This document shows positions 22,907-35,372 of a stretch of 64,000 nucleotides of DNA, piece after piece. Position 1 is the stretch's first letter. Each line of letters opens with the position of its first letter. The DNA lies in contig JAQJVL010000083.1 of assembly GCA_035578905.1 (NCBI GenBank), positions 1,572,361-1,636,360 of the forward strand, in the 5' to 3' direction. This DNA comes from Stictocephala bisonia. Lineage: Eukaryota > Arthropoda > Insecta > Hemiptera > Membracidae. The notes beneath the pieces are model-generated. The model worked only from the letters and a program-made list of their open reading frames with translations, made no database searches and had not been told where the DNA came from. Position numbers and translations under genes: made by a program.

Positions 22907-24387
22907 TATAATGGCAAGATTATATGATATCATATATGCATCTTGCAATATGAATATTATATTTTATCAAGGTATCATAATTTTTACTTACACCTTTTAC
23001 AATCTTCATTCATACTTTTTAAATACGTCGTTAAATTAATAGAAATGGCAGAACAAAATTGTTTAATCTATTATTTTAGTAACAATTAGTTAGATTAATA
23101 GTTTTTGATAATTGAAACGTTAAATTAATAAAAGTTAATTTGATAAAAGGACATTTACATCGTCAAGTTTTTTTTAACAACTTCTTGTAATATACAACAA
23201 ATGATGAAACAAAAATTAAGAATATTTTTAAATAAAAAACGACATTATGAAGATTAAACTGATAGTTATATATTAACAATTCATGAATAATATAATGTTT
23301 AACTTACAAAATAAACATGTTTATTTACTTACAAAACAGCTGTTATTACAATTTACTAAAATTAACCCAACGTTATTCTTATGGAAGAGCCTTTTAGGGT
23401 GGTTTTTACGACTTAGCAGTACTTTAACAAGATGAAAATACTTTAGTTGTTCTATTTAAGACCTAAAGAAACAGTGTACAAAATGTCAGCTCTCTCCCTT
23501 CATGAGAAATTGGAGACCTCAATACTGAGTGAGTGAGTCAGGCTTTTACATAGCATATAGATTATAATCACATAATTACATAACCGTCAAACATGGTTGA
23601 ATTATAATTTGCGATAAAAATGTCCGGTAAAATCACTATCGACTTAAATTCAAATAAATAGCAAAAGGTTCACGTTATAGATTTCTAACAATATAGTAAA
23701 ACTTTGCTTCTATTTATTATTCTGGAAAAACGTTCCGTAAGTATTTTGATCAACGTGACACATTTTTACAATGAAATGTTGGCAAACTTGTTACTGAGAC
23801 TGACAAATAACAATGGCGTATTTCTATTGTTGTTGGTGACATAGATTGTCACATGATATTATTGAACCTTCTCCAATGCAAAAACGCATTGTTTTAAATT
23901 TTTTTATTTTTCGTACTACTCTGATGAATGATTTCTTTTGTCAATTATCGTTCACTTATAAATTACTATTGGCAATATTGTTAATTGTTGGATTTCTATC
24001 TTGTACACGAAGTGATATAGCAGGTTTTGGTAGAGTTAAAATAGTACAGTTCACGATTGTCTATCAAACAATTTTTCTTAAAAATATACAATAAAATTTA
24101 TTTTAACTAACACCTTAGTTATTTCAATTCAATCAAAATAAAAGAAAGAAACAATATTTAAAAAGCAATTAACTTCAGACACATAAACGGAAACTAGTTT
24201 ACCTATTGAAAATATCATCTAATTTACGACATAAAAAGCGGGAGTTTTTTTTACAAAACTTATATTATAAATAATTGATCTCTTACAAGAATATAAAAAC
24301 TCTGATCATCTAACTATTCCAAACCGAAAACACAAGTACAAAAACAAGCTTAATTAGTATTTGTTGGTAGAAGTTAGTTTTTCAACA
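22907..24387. other. AT-rich intergenic, nothing recognised
   Basis: About 1.5 kb. An 82-codon frame at 23846-24094 is rich in F, I and L as expected for AT-rich DNA and has no recognisable motif. There is a minor inverted pair GTGACA/TGTCAC at about 23837-23853. Confidence 0.4.
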
Positions 24388-24416
24388 TTTCACACGGCTT
24401 GCTAGCCGTGTTGAAA
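24388..24416. other. 11-bp hairpin with one bulge
   Basis: TTTCACACGGC (24388-24398) pairs with GCCGTGTTGAAA (24405-24416) with one bulged T and a 6-nt loop. The stem includes a GC-rich CACGGC/GCCGTG core, unusual in this AT-rich stretch. Confidence 0.7.
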
Positions 24417-26660
24417 GGATAAGTGCAAAAACAAAGTTCTAAACTAGTGTTTGAGTTAAATGACATTGCTTAGAGTAGGATTTCTGCACGTGGACTACAT
24501 TTATAAATCCTCTATTGTGTGACATCCAATGAGTTTATGAACTTTTTCATCTGAATTTTAAATTTAATTTAGAAATATAGTATATTTCTATTTTTTATAC
24601 AAATAATAAGTAACAAATAAAAATATATTTTTGCACTATAATTTTGCAATAAATGCTACATATTTTATATTACATACAAACTATTCAAAATGTTATTAAA
24701 TATTTGAATAGTTTGAAACATAACTTCATGTAGAATATTTAGATTGTTTTATGTAAATTAAAAATATTTGGATCTGGCAATGAAAATAATTTTTGACAAA
24801 ATTGCTACGTATGTACAGTGAAGACAATTCAAATAACCGGTTTATATCCTGGGATAACACTGTTTTTGTACATTAACAAGGAATTCACAAAAAACTTATA
24901 CATTATATTCAATTTTTATGTTTAAAAAATGCATGAATGAGTTTTAAAATAGTAAACTTTAGTTGTTAAGTTCACCAATAAAATTAAATATTAATAAGTT
25001 GGTCGATAGTACTAGTCGATATATCCCATCAGTGCGAATTGTTTTAATACCATACAATTATGTTATAATTATTACTATATATTTTTTCTAATTGATAAAA
25101 ATAAACAGATGTGGTTTCATATTATTACATTACATTTTAATAAGCATTAATTACCCTAATTTAATCTTTTTAGTTTCTTATGTTAAATTTTAATAATGTA
25201 AAATTTATTAATTTAATTTATTTAAATTTAAATGTATTCTATATATTTAACAGCAGATAATAAATTAAATATAACTGACATAAGCTAGCTTTAAAATGTT
25301 AAAAACAAGTAGTGGAGCCCAAGATTTATATTTGAACAAAATCATGCTTTAAATCATCCCTGAAAAAAGTTAAATTACTTGCCAAATGTTCATGACGATA
25401 GGATTAACGATGTAGTAAAGCATACAAGAACCTGTGCCAATTATTTAATCTTAATTACACCAGTATAGTATACAGTATATAATATAGGTGTACTTGTCAT
25501 ATTGACACAACATTTTTGGCCGATTTCTTTATTATCACGTATGCTTATAGTTAATGGCGAATGTTTCTTTTGAAACTACTCTAAAATAGCAAAATAGCTA
25601 TCCAATTATATCAAACAATGCAATATTAGAATCTGTGTCAAAAATTACTAAACATTATAAGACCTGTTCAAAAGCTAATCTGCCCCGAAAAAGGACTGTT
25701 ATTGGAACATAATTTCGTCGTCATTGGGTTGATCGATTTAGGAAGCCACATCAGGTAACTCGAGCCTTAGGGAGGTCTTATTAAGATCTTCCTGTGTTGT
25801 CCTTCATGGTTTCACTCTGATTCAGAGCAGACTGACATCGACAGCAAAATTGAACATCATAACAATGTCGAATATAATACCAAACCAATAATATCATACT
25901 TAAAGCTTTTTCTACTACAAGGGTTAACATTTACATTATGAAATGACTCAAACTCTATTATTATTAATTTGTATCCCCTAAGGCCTTTTAGGAACAAATG
26001 TTTCATCATCATATAGTTTTTAATTCATTAGCTTTAAGAAATGACCTTCGCTTTCTGTAAATGATATCATGAAAATCTTCTTAAACGATGCTTAAATTTA
26101 CACAATATCTTTATTTTATGCAAAAAAAAAAAGATATGACCATATGAGTTATTTACAGTTTTATGAATGACTGAACCAATTATACCATTTCATAAATCAG
26201 AATGTTCCACAGCAATTAAAAACAGTACGGTTTGCATTCAATAAAGTAGTTTTCTAGAATAAATTCTACGACAACAATCACGTGGCTAGTGATAACAATG
26301 CCCCATATAGTATAAAAGTACCAAAAAATTACTAATTAACTATTTTATAAGATAAAAAGTGTATTTATATATAAAACACTATATTTTTTTTACTTTTAGG
26401 AAGGCTCGTTTTAGACTGTCTAACCCTCTTCTTGAATATCATGTTTAAATGACTATTTGTTGTAAATATAAATTTAATCATATCCCAACATGGAAATCAG
26501 ATGTATGCTTTAAACATCTTTTGCCCCCCTTTCCCATTTAAAAAAATAATGAACACCTGAGGTCCAAAGCTTAAAAATATTTAAAGCTTTAAAAAAATGT
26601 CCAGAGAATACTTTTAAAAATATTCACCAGGAGTATAAGTGAATATTTTTTTTACTAAAA
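24417..26660. other. AT-rich intergenic, nothing recognised
   Basis: About 2.2 kb. About 25670-25860 is somewhat richer in G+C and contains an imperfect palindrome around GGAGGTCTTATTAAGATCTT, but no gene or transposon was recognised. Confidence 0.4.
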
Positions 26661-26691
26661 AAAGAACATACTTTTCATTAGTATGTTCTTT
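26661..26691. other. Perfect 12-bp hairpin
   Basis: AAAGAACATACT (26661-26672) and AGTATGTTCTTT (26680-26691) form a perfect stem with a 7-nt loop. It lies about 80 bp before a 39-bp tandem repeat. Confidence 0.85.
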
Positions 26692-26769
26692 CGGTTCTTT
26701 GTTCATCAACATAAAGAATGAAATTAGTTGTGTATGCAATGTTGACAAAAATCTGTGGGTTTGTTAAAT

Positions 26770-26889
26770 AATATTAATGTGATAGTACACGTTGAGGACC
26801 AAATTGGCAATATTAATGTGATAGTACACGTTGAGAACCAAATTGGCAATATTAATGTGATAGTACACGTTGAGGACCAAATTGGCAAT
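26770..26889 (+). repeat. 39-bp tandem repeat, 3 units
   Basis: The unit starts AATATTAATGTGATAGTACA and ends in ACCAAATTGGC. Phase points are at 26770, 26809 and 26848, exactly 39 bp apart. The middle unit differs by one base (GAGAACC against GAGGACC). Confidence 0.97.
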
Positions 26890-29010
26890 ATTTGAAAAAA
26901 ATATTGCTAGTTAACATATTCTACTCACATTTTTAAGAAAATAAAATTTTGAAATATTGAACCTTCAGAAAGTTTTATGTGAATATTATTGCTTCAATGG
27001 GTTGTATTATTATGTTTCAAACCAAGAATGTTTTACATAAAGATTCTAAATTTCCAAATATCACTAAGGTTTCAAAACAATTCGGCCTGGTTTTAAGGGT
27101 AGGAGTCACTCACTACCTCGTTCAAGTTCAGGAACATAGTAAACTTCAGTTAAGAGATGTGAAAACAAGTCTTTAACGAATCCAGACTTAACTCAAAAAT
27201 GACTCTGTCCCTCGGGAAGAGTTGAATGATTCATTTTCACACCTAAAATCACGTAAAATTAACTGTTAAGCTTATCAAAATAAATCTGTTCTACAAATCC
27301 CTAATATACTTTTTTATACGTTTATGACAAACAGTTAAGCTGTTGTTTCCATTGACATTCTGTGACAAGAAAAGAATAAACTCTGCAGAAGCCGTCATTT
27401 TTAAATTAACAATTTATAAAATATAGCCACGTAATTTGTTTTAGCACTGAGAAATACTACAACTTAATGCGAAAACTAAATACCTTTGTATCAAAACTAC
27501 ATTATGTTTCCTTTATAAGTTAGGTAGATTCAGTGACATTAGTATTGACAAGAATACTAGACATAAAATATGTATATATAATGTTTAGTACATACTACGT
27601 AAACATAAATACCAAATATATAGTATTTTTTAAATAATATAATTCTATGTATTATAATAATATTAAATAATTACAAACATCAGCAAATTTTTAATTTGTT
27701 TTTTTATTTTATTATTATTGTTATTTTTTTCATTTTCATGTAATTTAATCTTACCCATACTTATACATAAAAACTCAGGTTATTACATAAAATAATCTGG
27801 TTAGATTAATTAAATTAGAACAAAATGTATTCACATTAATTTCTAACTAACTGTCTACGAAGTGAGGTTTAAAAAATCTAATACACAGTAACTTGTGTGG
27901 GACCAATATTATCTAAACATATATTTTTGAACTGTCAAAAAAATCCTATAAAATAATTGTTGTTCCAAATATCCAACATGTGATAAAAGGCTTTCATATT
28001 ATTAAACAAATCTGCCATTTTCCCACGCTGTAACACTTGAGACATTTGTTTAATCTGACAGTGAACAATGTTGAAGTCAATGTATTTTGACACTCACTGA
28101 AGTCAATATATGTTAATGTATTCAAAAGTAGCAAAGGCAGACAATGAAGTGATGTCATAAGGCTTATATATTTTGACATGTCTATGGCTCTCCCTCTTCC
28201 AACCAATAAACGTTCAACAACTTTGGTCAACAAGTCCCCTCTTTTAAGAAAATAGTAGCACAATTTTCGTTTCCTTTAAAGAAACATGTATTTATAGGCC
28301 TACACAAAACCATGAAATTTGCTTATTTATTCAATTTATGTTTCGTTATCAGCTGAAATAGTGATCTTACTCACAAATATACGTTAAGTAAATGTGAAGA
28401 AATATTGATTTTCTATAATTTGTAGAACATGTTTTAAATAAATAATTTCTTAAATGATAAATAATCACAGGAATTGTTAGAATCGGCGCATATCTGGATA
28501 TGTTTTCACCAGTGGATAGAATGTAGTCTATATTTTATAGGAAAGTAATTTTTATTCCACGTAAATCTCGTTTTGTAGCATAATTTATTGTAAATATTAT
28601 CTGTTGTTATATCTCCATTATTAACGTGATTTTCCATATTAGTTTATATTTTTAAGAGTTTTTTTTAAATCTAACTATAACTTTTAAAACCATTTTAGTC
28701 AACAACAATGGTTTTGGTGACTCAATTTTTGTTCCATTGTTTCTTGGGATACTGTGGAACAAAACTTCCGTGGCAAAAGACCATAAATACCATGTAATAA
28801 AACTAATTACTAACAAAAAAAAATAGTTTACATAAATTCCCGCCCTAGGACTTATATCGTTCAGGAGATCAGGCACCCGATTTTAATGAAAATTACGTTT
28901 TGTTGAGTATAATATGAGATTAGGTTATGTAAGGTTAAGTATGGTTAGGTAGCAAACACGTGTGTTCTAGAGCTGAACTAATAACCTTAATGCATAACCA
29001 GTAAATAATC
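26890..29010. other. AT-rich intergenic, nothing recognised
   Basis: About 2.1 kb. Short frames at 26979-27176 and 27994-28263 (minus) have no recognisable domains. No repeat partner was seen. Confidence 0.4.
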
Positions 29011-29100
29011 TGAAGGACTAACCTGTTTTTATATAAAATAGGTGCTTTCGAATCTGTAACCAGGCGTGAGTACTAGGGTAGCTTGATGGACCCGTAGAGT
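29011..29100 (+). repeat. Dispersed repeat E, copy 1
   Basis: GAAGGACTAACCTGTTTT then TTTCGAATCTGTAACCAGGC aligns with 29697-29795 (GAAGGACTAATCTGTTTT, TTTCAAATCTTTAACCAGAC). The two copies are direct and about 690 bp apart. Class unknown. Confidence 0.6.
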
Positions 29101-29696
29101 AAACAAAGAAACGAGTAAAATGAGAACAAAATCATGATTTAAAAAAAAGTTTTTTCCATTAGTCAATTAAAGGAATTGTAGAAAAAGTTCTAAATAACCT
29201 CTATGATTTTTTTTTTAACTTTTGGCAAGTTATATTTTAAAAAGTGTCCAGAAGGTGCATAGTTACAGTTTGTTTATTAACCTTTAATTTATATAGGCAC
29301 AATTTCAAATCATCAAGGAACCTGTAAGCCTGGAGTCTCCAGAGTAAATAGTGCAAGGGACGCTTTACTCTGAAAAGTCAACAACAGTTGACGTTCAACA
29401 GTATTTGTTCATACTCAATCCTTTCCTCTCTTTTTGAGGCTGACAAACTTTTATTTTACATTTAAAATGTATAACAATTAATAAAATACAATAAATATTT
29501 TAGAAGTGTGTGTAAACAGATGGGTTGCATAAATAATAATCTGTAGTCTGACAAGAAATGGGTTTATGGCAGGCCCACTCACCATACACGTAAAAACGTA
29601 ATGACTCACCCACCCAACCACACACGCACGGGTGGAAGGAAGGACCTGTAGATCAGTGTTTCATTTTAAATGTTGACTGAAGGACTTCTAACCTCT
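29101..29696. other. Spacer between repeat E copies
   Basis: Mostly AT-rich. About 29600-29650 is C-rich (CACCCACCCAACCACACACG). No gene was seen. Confidence 0.4.
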
Positions 29697-29795
29697 CGAA
29701 GGACTAATCTGTTTTCATATTAAATCTGTCCTTTCAAATCTTTAACCAGACATGATTTGAACACAGGTTAGGGAATCTTTATGGACTGTTAACCT
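29697..29795 (+). repeat. Dispersed repeat E, copy 2
   Basis: Direct counterpart of 29011-29100, diverged at several positions. Confidence 0.6.
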
Positions 29796-30209
29796 ATGTA
29801 AGACGTGTGTTTAGTTATAAAATGTTAATTATATGTTTTTAAACCCCTCAAAAAACAAGAGGAGTTTCTCATTTAAAATTTGCAGTCAACTTAATAGTTC
29901 ACAAGATCCCAGTGGTGGCACAGTAAAAAAACAAAAACACCATGTATATTTATTGACACATTTTAACGTTAAAAACCATGTATATTTCACAGTTACTATC
30001 GTCAGGTATATATTTAACCCAAAAATAATAGTTTTTTAATTTGTATTTACCATAGCCTATTGTCAAAACAGTTTAAAATCAGTTCTTATCATTTTATTTA
30101 TATAAAAACACAGAATAAATTAATCCATTTATATTGATAAAAGTGCTATAGAATAAAGCCACCCAAACTTGAAAAGAAAAGTAAAATAATTTCGAGAATG
30201 CTTTGAGAA
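29796..30209. other. AT-rich intergenic, nothing recognised
   Basis: A 68-codon frame at 29833-30039 has no recognisable motif. A locally repeated CATGTATATTT occurs at about 29940 and 29977. Confidence 0.4.
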
Positions 30210-30292
30210 AACCCTCAAGAGCCACAATCTGATAAGAGTAGATTTACCGCCTTCAGTGAAGCCAAGCTGGAGATTCATTGTTGGAAAGAAAT
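30210..30292 (+). repeat. Dispersed repeat F, copy 1
   Basis: CCACAATCTGATAAGAGTAG, ATTTACCGCC and AGATTCATTGTTG align with 34475-34552. Short, diverged, class unknown. Confidence 0.6.
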
Positions 30293-31093
30293 ACTGAAAC
30301 ATAAGATAAGTGACTATATCATGTTGAAAATACAATAATTAAACAACGTAATCACCATCAAGGATATGTCATAATGAATTAGTGATACTGATACATGTTA
30401 AGTGTACAATTAACATGTTTAAACTGTAGTAGAGTGGGAGAAACTAATTGTATGCAGCTCCTACAATATCATATTTTTATAAGTTAATTTTAAGCGTGGC
30501 TCCAATTATATAAGAGCCTTAGTTGTTAAGATTATGTATGGAAGTGTTTGTCATCAATCTTAACATTACCAGTGGTTGCAAAAGCTTCTTCTTTTCGATA
30601 AAGAAAAGGAAAGGTGGGAAAATTACTTTTCTATTTTGTGTATCTAAGCGATATTTCAACGCTCACAGATGTTTTTGATACATCAAACCATGTTTACGAT
30701 AAAATAATTGATTTATTCAAATAAAACCATAGTAAAAGAACAAAAATATTATAATGAAAAATATTGCATCATTTTGGATTAAGTATTTTCTGCAGCCGTA
30801 TTAAAAATACTAGAAATGTGAATATCACTTATCTTTAATATATTGAACGAATTCCTTTTGAAATATAGTATGACATACTAGATTGGCTACCTTATAAAAC
30901 TGTTAACGTTATTTGTAGAATCAACATGAAAAATTATATGAATAAAATTAAGAGCATAACAAATATTAGGAAATTCTCCAAGGGATAGTAAAACTTGTTT
31001 TATAAAACAACCATATTATAATTGAAGGAACACAAAACATCATAGGGTGGGCTGTAGTTTAAATTAATTGTTGGCGTTTTCTATAGTAAGCTG
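30293..31093. other. AT-rich intergenic, nothing recognised
   Basis: No gene or repeat was recognised. Confidence 0.45.
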
Positions 31094-31144
31094 TACGACC
31101 TGAAAGGTCGTAAATCCTACAAACTTTATAAAACTTTGTAGGAT
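31094..31144. other. Two adjacent perfect hairpins
   Basis: Hairpin 1 is TACGACCT / AGGTCGTA (31094-31101 and 31105-31112) with a 3-nt GAA loop. Hairpin 2 starts two bases later: ATCCTACAAA / TTTGTAGGAT (31114-31123 and 31135-31144) with an 11-nt loop that itself holds the palindrome TTTATAAA. Two perfect stems in direct succession are less likely by chance than one. Confidence 0.8.
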
Positions 31145-31785
31145 AAAATGGGATGAAGAAAGACCCGCTAAAAGTGGTCAGTAATTACGGTCATTTTGAG
31201 GACCTGAACATGCGTTTTTTGGGAGTTGTCCTACCCCAAGATAGGGAATATCTGGAATATTTGGGTTGTGAATATGGTTGAAACCAATCACACTAAAGAC
31301 GTGTTCACTGAATGGTTATTTGTTTGGCTCCATTGTCAGCAAAACGAAGACAGTTAACTTATATTTATATAGGAAAGACAAAAGAAACTTGAAATTTAAT
31401 TTCTATTTACTCATAAGCATTGTTATTAAAACTTCCTACGTACTTGTGTACGTATCCTATCATTAAAAAGAGTATATTAAATAAATTTTCTTAACTGTAT
31501 TTAATATAATCTTTTTATATTACCAACCCACCTATAATTCTTCAAGTTAAAGTTGGAATAGCTTAAAACCTAATTCCCGTCGGTTGGAAACTCAGACTAC
31601 TCGACCCAAGAATTTATGGTGTAGATGAGATTGCAGAGAACACTGATCTCTTAAGTCAAAACCTTGCTTAATTTCAACTTATCTGTCTCACAATACATGC
31701 AGTATTATTAGCATTTTGTTTATCAACTTTATTAAGTCAAATTTCTGTATCAGCATGTATACATATTGTATTCATTATTCATTTC
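31145..31785. other. Intergenic, nothing recognised
   Basis: No gene or repeat was recognised. Confidence 0.45.
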
Positions 31786-32080
31786 TAAGACGCCGATCGT
31801 AGAGATATCGGCGAATATGAGTGTGATGAGTGTAAATAAACGAGTTTATTCATTATTATTATCTAAGTTTGACGTAGCTCAGAAAGAGCAATTTATCAAT
31901 AGCCCAACAACCAGGGCAACTATGGGACCTACAAATTTATGTAGAATCCGAACCTTGTAGTTTTGTTCTTATTTTCAAATAACTGACAAGTCTCTTCCAT
32001 ACACAAGATCTGAACCTTGACTACCATCCATCATGGACACCCCAAATGTATCTAGTAGTGTCCACGCCGAAATAAACCAT
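31786..32080 (-). repeat. SINE family A, headless copy
   Basis: On the minus strand it runs from about 32080 (GGCGTGGACACTACTAGAT) to the 3' terminal block ATATCTCTACGATCGGCGTC near 31790. CATGGACACC, TCTAGTAGTGTCCACG, AGTTTGACGTAGCTCAGAAA and AATAGCCCAACAACCAGGGC (plus strand) align with the other copies. The tRNA head is missing. Confidence 0.75.
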
Positions 32081-32574
32081 TGTACATAGTGATGGTAGAA
32101 GTTAAACATACTGGTTGAATCACTACACTTATTGGTGGACCTAAATATCAACTACCCATAATGATTCATATTAGATAGATATCAATAAACATGTTACTTG
32201 CTATTTCATTTGACGAATAGCACTTGGTAAATGTATGGGGGACGTAATAGAAAGTTCACCAAATATTATACTGTATATACATTGAAGAAAATAAGATTTG
32301 ACCAAAAATATCTACGGTTGACCTTATGCGTGGTGGTTACCCAGACCTCCATTCTCTTGTAAACAATTACCTTGAAACGTAAAAACATTTCGATAACCTA
32401 CAAACATTTTTTATCAAAATGAAACTGCCATATTGTTACGCAATGTAAAATTCTATCGTAAAAACTAGTTTAATTTTATTCATAAAATCACTATATCAAA
32501 TAATTCAAACAAAACCCTTGCATTTTCTTTCTTAATTTTATGTTTAGCAAGGAATAAGACTGCTTAGCCGCTGC
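32081..32574. other. AT-rich intergenic, nothing recognised
   Basis: No gene or repeat was recognised. Confidence 0.45.
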
Positions 32575-32700
32575 TCTTTTAAAAATGCAGGTCACAGCCA
32601 CCACGTCATCAGGGAGGGTTTAATTATTGGCCAATTAAGACTTCTTATTTCTTACTCCTCTAGCTCGCTTTTATTTTTCTGTACATGAATCAGCTATGAA
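32575..32700. promoter_or_regulatory. Possible regulatory patch (CCAAT dyad, CRE-like)
   Basis: Contains the 10-bp palindrome ATTGGCCAAT (32626-32635, a head-to-head pair of CCAAT boxes) and CCACGTCATC (CRE-like ACGTCA) about 25 bp upstream, within a slightly GC-richer patch. No transcription unit is recognised next to it. Confidence 0.2.
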
Positions 32701-33134
32701 GTTTACATGGAAACAATTTTGTGTGTGTGTTTTTTTTTTTTTTACTAATCATTATTTTTAAATGAATCTATAACATTAAAGAATGAGTTGTTTAGTTAGA
32801 CTTAAACTGTTCAAAATGCATGTTTTGTCCATGTATAAATCACATGATAATATAATATTTAGTTATTTACTGTGTTTATTTCACACTGATTTCACTTTTT
32901 TAATATAAACTTTAAATATCACTTTTATAAATAAAATAAGCAGTAAATCTTTTAAGAATTTGGTATTTTTGAACTTTTATTGACCTTTATTCACTAAAAA
33001 TTAACATAACTTTATTAATGATTTACACATTTTTTATACGTGTTTAAGAAAAATTAAGTGTAATAAAAAACAGCGAAATCCAAAACAAGTATAGATTATT
33101 TTTCATATTATAATATACCATAACTAAACCATAA
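32701..33134. other. AT-rich intergenic, nothing recognised
   Basis: A short GT run and T run lie at about 32721-32744. Nothing else was seen. Confidence 0.45.
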
Positions 33135-33610
33135 TAAACTGTATGTGTTGTATTTACTACAGTACAGTTTTATCTCAAATGCCGTTTCACAAAAACTATT
33201 TTTTATTTGATGGTGAGCCTGATTTATACCAACAATAATGTAGAGAGGGGATATAAACTCACACTTGCCTGACATCCGTGCTGTGTGTTTATTTGAATGC
33301 TGTATTTACAACAATACAAAAAGTTTTTTTTTAATACTGGGTAGCAGGAAGTATCTTCTATGTGAAAACAAGGTTGATTCATACCAACAATAATGCAGAG
33401 AGGGGACATAAATTCTCACTCTTGAATTATATTCTGTGTGTGTGTTAACGTGTATACTGTATATACAACAATACAAACAGTTTTATCTTAAATGTTTTGT
33501 AGCAGGAAGTATCTTCTATGTGAAGGCGAGGTTGATTTATACCAACAATAATGCAGAGAGAGGATATAAATTCTCACACTTATTTGTCTGGCATCCAGTG
33601 TGTCAGGGAT
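33135..33610 (+). repeat. ~156-bp tandem repeat, about 3 units
   Basis: The phase marker ACCAACAATAATG occurs at 33228, 33383 and 33541 (spacings 155 and 158). Shared blocks include TAGCAGGAAGTATCTTCTAT, CAGAGAGGGG, CTGTATTTACAACAATACAA and ACAGTTTTATCT. Copies are diverged, so the array is older than the 34-, 39- and 54-bp arrays. Confidence 0.9.
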
Positions 33611-34474
33611 AAAATACTGCTTCCCTGCCGACTTCCACAAGCTATGGGTACCAATAAACGTACTTAATTGATGATCAATTCAGTTTAGTTACAAAATTAG
33701 TTTTTTTTAGATTTTTAAATAATTTAAATATACCATTGACAGAAAGGTTACATTTTAAGTTGTACGACTTTATAATGTTTAATTGTATTTGTAAATCTTG
33801 GATTTAGAAGAAACTTTGGACTTAAAAATATAAATGTTACTACTGTAATTTTGTTTGCTTTGTAACTATTTAAAAATGTTAAAAACATAAAGCATTAATT
33901 TATATTTAATTGATACTAAAAGTGACCTTTCTTATTGGAAAAATGTAATTAAAATATTTCGCTCCCACGGAAGCGCATTATGTTCCAAAACGCACATAAT
34001 GCAAAATACGCCTTATTAATTATCACCTAATTTGTTCGTGAGTGGGGTAAACCATCCCACACTGTCTAAAATCAAATGTAAAATATTGTAATAATAGAAA
34101 ATGTACGTTAGCAAATAGTTAAAAGGAAAACACAAAAGTTTTTAAAACATAAATATATTTTTATATTACATTGTATTTAAAATATATTGGGTTTTTCCAC
34201 AAGTCATCTTGGAAATTTATTTATGAATTATGAGAACACATGTTTTTTAAAACGTAATTTTTTCCATGCCATGTAATTCTAACTATGTAATAGGATATAT
34301 TATTGTAAAAATGATAAACTGCCTTTAAACAATTATTTTTCTACATTTTTGGTTCCAAAAAAACATTCAAAATTAACAATGTGGCAAAATATTCTCAAAG
34401 TAACTTTTCACAAGTTGGTAGGAAAAGTTAAATTGAGGTAAGAAATGATTTCATTTATAGTCGAAACAAACCGC
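33611..34474. other. AT-rich intergenic, nothing recognised
   Basis: No gene or repeat was recognised. Confidence 0.45.
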
Positions 34475-34552
34475 GAAAGATCCACAACCGGATAAAAGTC
34501 GATTTACCGCTTGTGTTTTAGCCAACTTGGAAGATTCATTGTGTTGAAAAAC
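34475..34552 (+). repeat. Dispersed repeat F, copy 2
   Basis: Counterpart of 30210-30292: CCACAACCGGATAAAAGTCG, ATTTACCGCTTG and AGATTCATTGTGTTG. Same orientation as copy 1. Confidence 0.6.
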
Positions 34553-35144
34553 TCGCTCCGCGGAGAGACAGAAGGGAGAGATATCTGAGCTGAGAAGATA
34601 TGTATTTCAACAAAGCACGACTGCAGAGAAGTAGCATAATTACGTTGGCAAAAATGAGCTTTACTCAGGTTGGCTAAATGTTCAGATACCATTTAGGCAG
34701 GGAAAGATAAGCTCTGTGATACAATTGTGTTATTATGGCTTATAATACGTCAGTATTCCAATATTGATAAAGACATCTTATTTCATTTTATTATAATATA
34801 GTGTATACATCCATACAACTTCATTTACTCACAGACAAATAATACAAAAATAATATATATTTCGTTATAACAATCGCAATGTAGTAGGTTATTTCAATTG
34901 TTTAAAGTTTGGCGTTTATTTGATTATCAGAAAGGGTTTTTGCTTTTTAATTTTATAAATGACATAGAAAGTAAAACTGTTTTTCATAATTGTTTAGTAT
35001 TAAGCAGAAAAATGTTCAAATAAAAATATAAGAATGCTTACAATGCACTTTTTATTATAAATTATTAAATCGCTTTAATAAGAATAGTATTGAAGTAAAA
35101 TAACACTTATTTTGAGCAATTATACTTTATTTTATAGCATTTAA
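34553..35144. other. Intergenic, nothing recognised
   Basis: A small GC-richer patch follows repeat F (about 34550-34640) and may be more of that repeat. The rest is AT-rich. Confidence 0.4.
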
Positions 35145-35372
35145 ATTTCAAATGTTGTATGACTTGTTGTGGAGGTGTGACCGTTTGCGACAAACTCTCT
35201 TTCGTCTTGAAGAATATGAGCGAATTTTGGCGTTGTAAACCAATTGGACTCGTTGACTTAACGTGACTACCAAAGAACGAGTGACACACACTGGAGCAAG
35301 AACATGGGAATTGAACCAGGGCTGATTGCGTGGCAAGCCTCCAAGAGCCAAGAGGCTAAGGCTGCTTTGTCG
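35145..35372 (-). repeat. tRNA-derived SINE (family N)
   Basis: On the minus strand: GCAGCCTTAGCCTCTTGG carries a degenerate A box (TAGCCTCTTGG, complement of 35348-35358), and CCTGGTTCAATTCCC a good B box (GGTTCAATTCC, complement of 35307-35317), 40 nt apart as in real tRNA genes. The body runs through CACTCGTTCTTTGGTAGTC to an AATAAAGT tail near 35130. Overlapping short frames on both strands are incidental. Confidence 0.65.

Noticed and set aside
25670..25860. GC-richer patch as a mariner-type transposase fragment
   Set aside because: Translation in the likely frames gives no D,D-type motif and is interrupted by stops.
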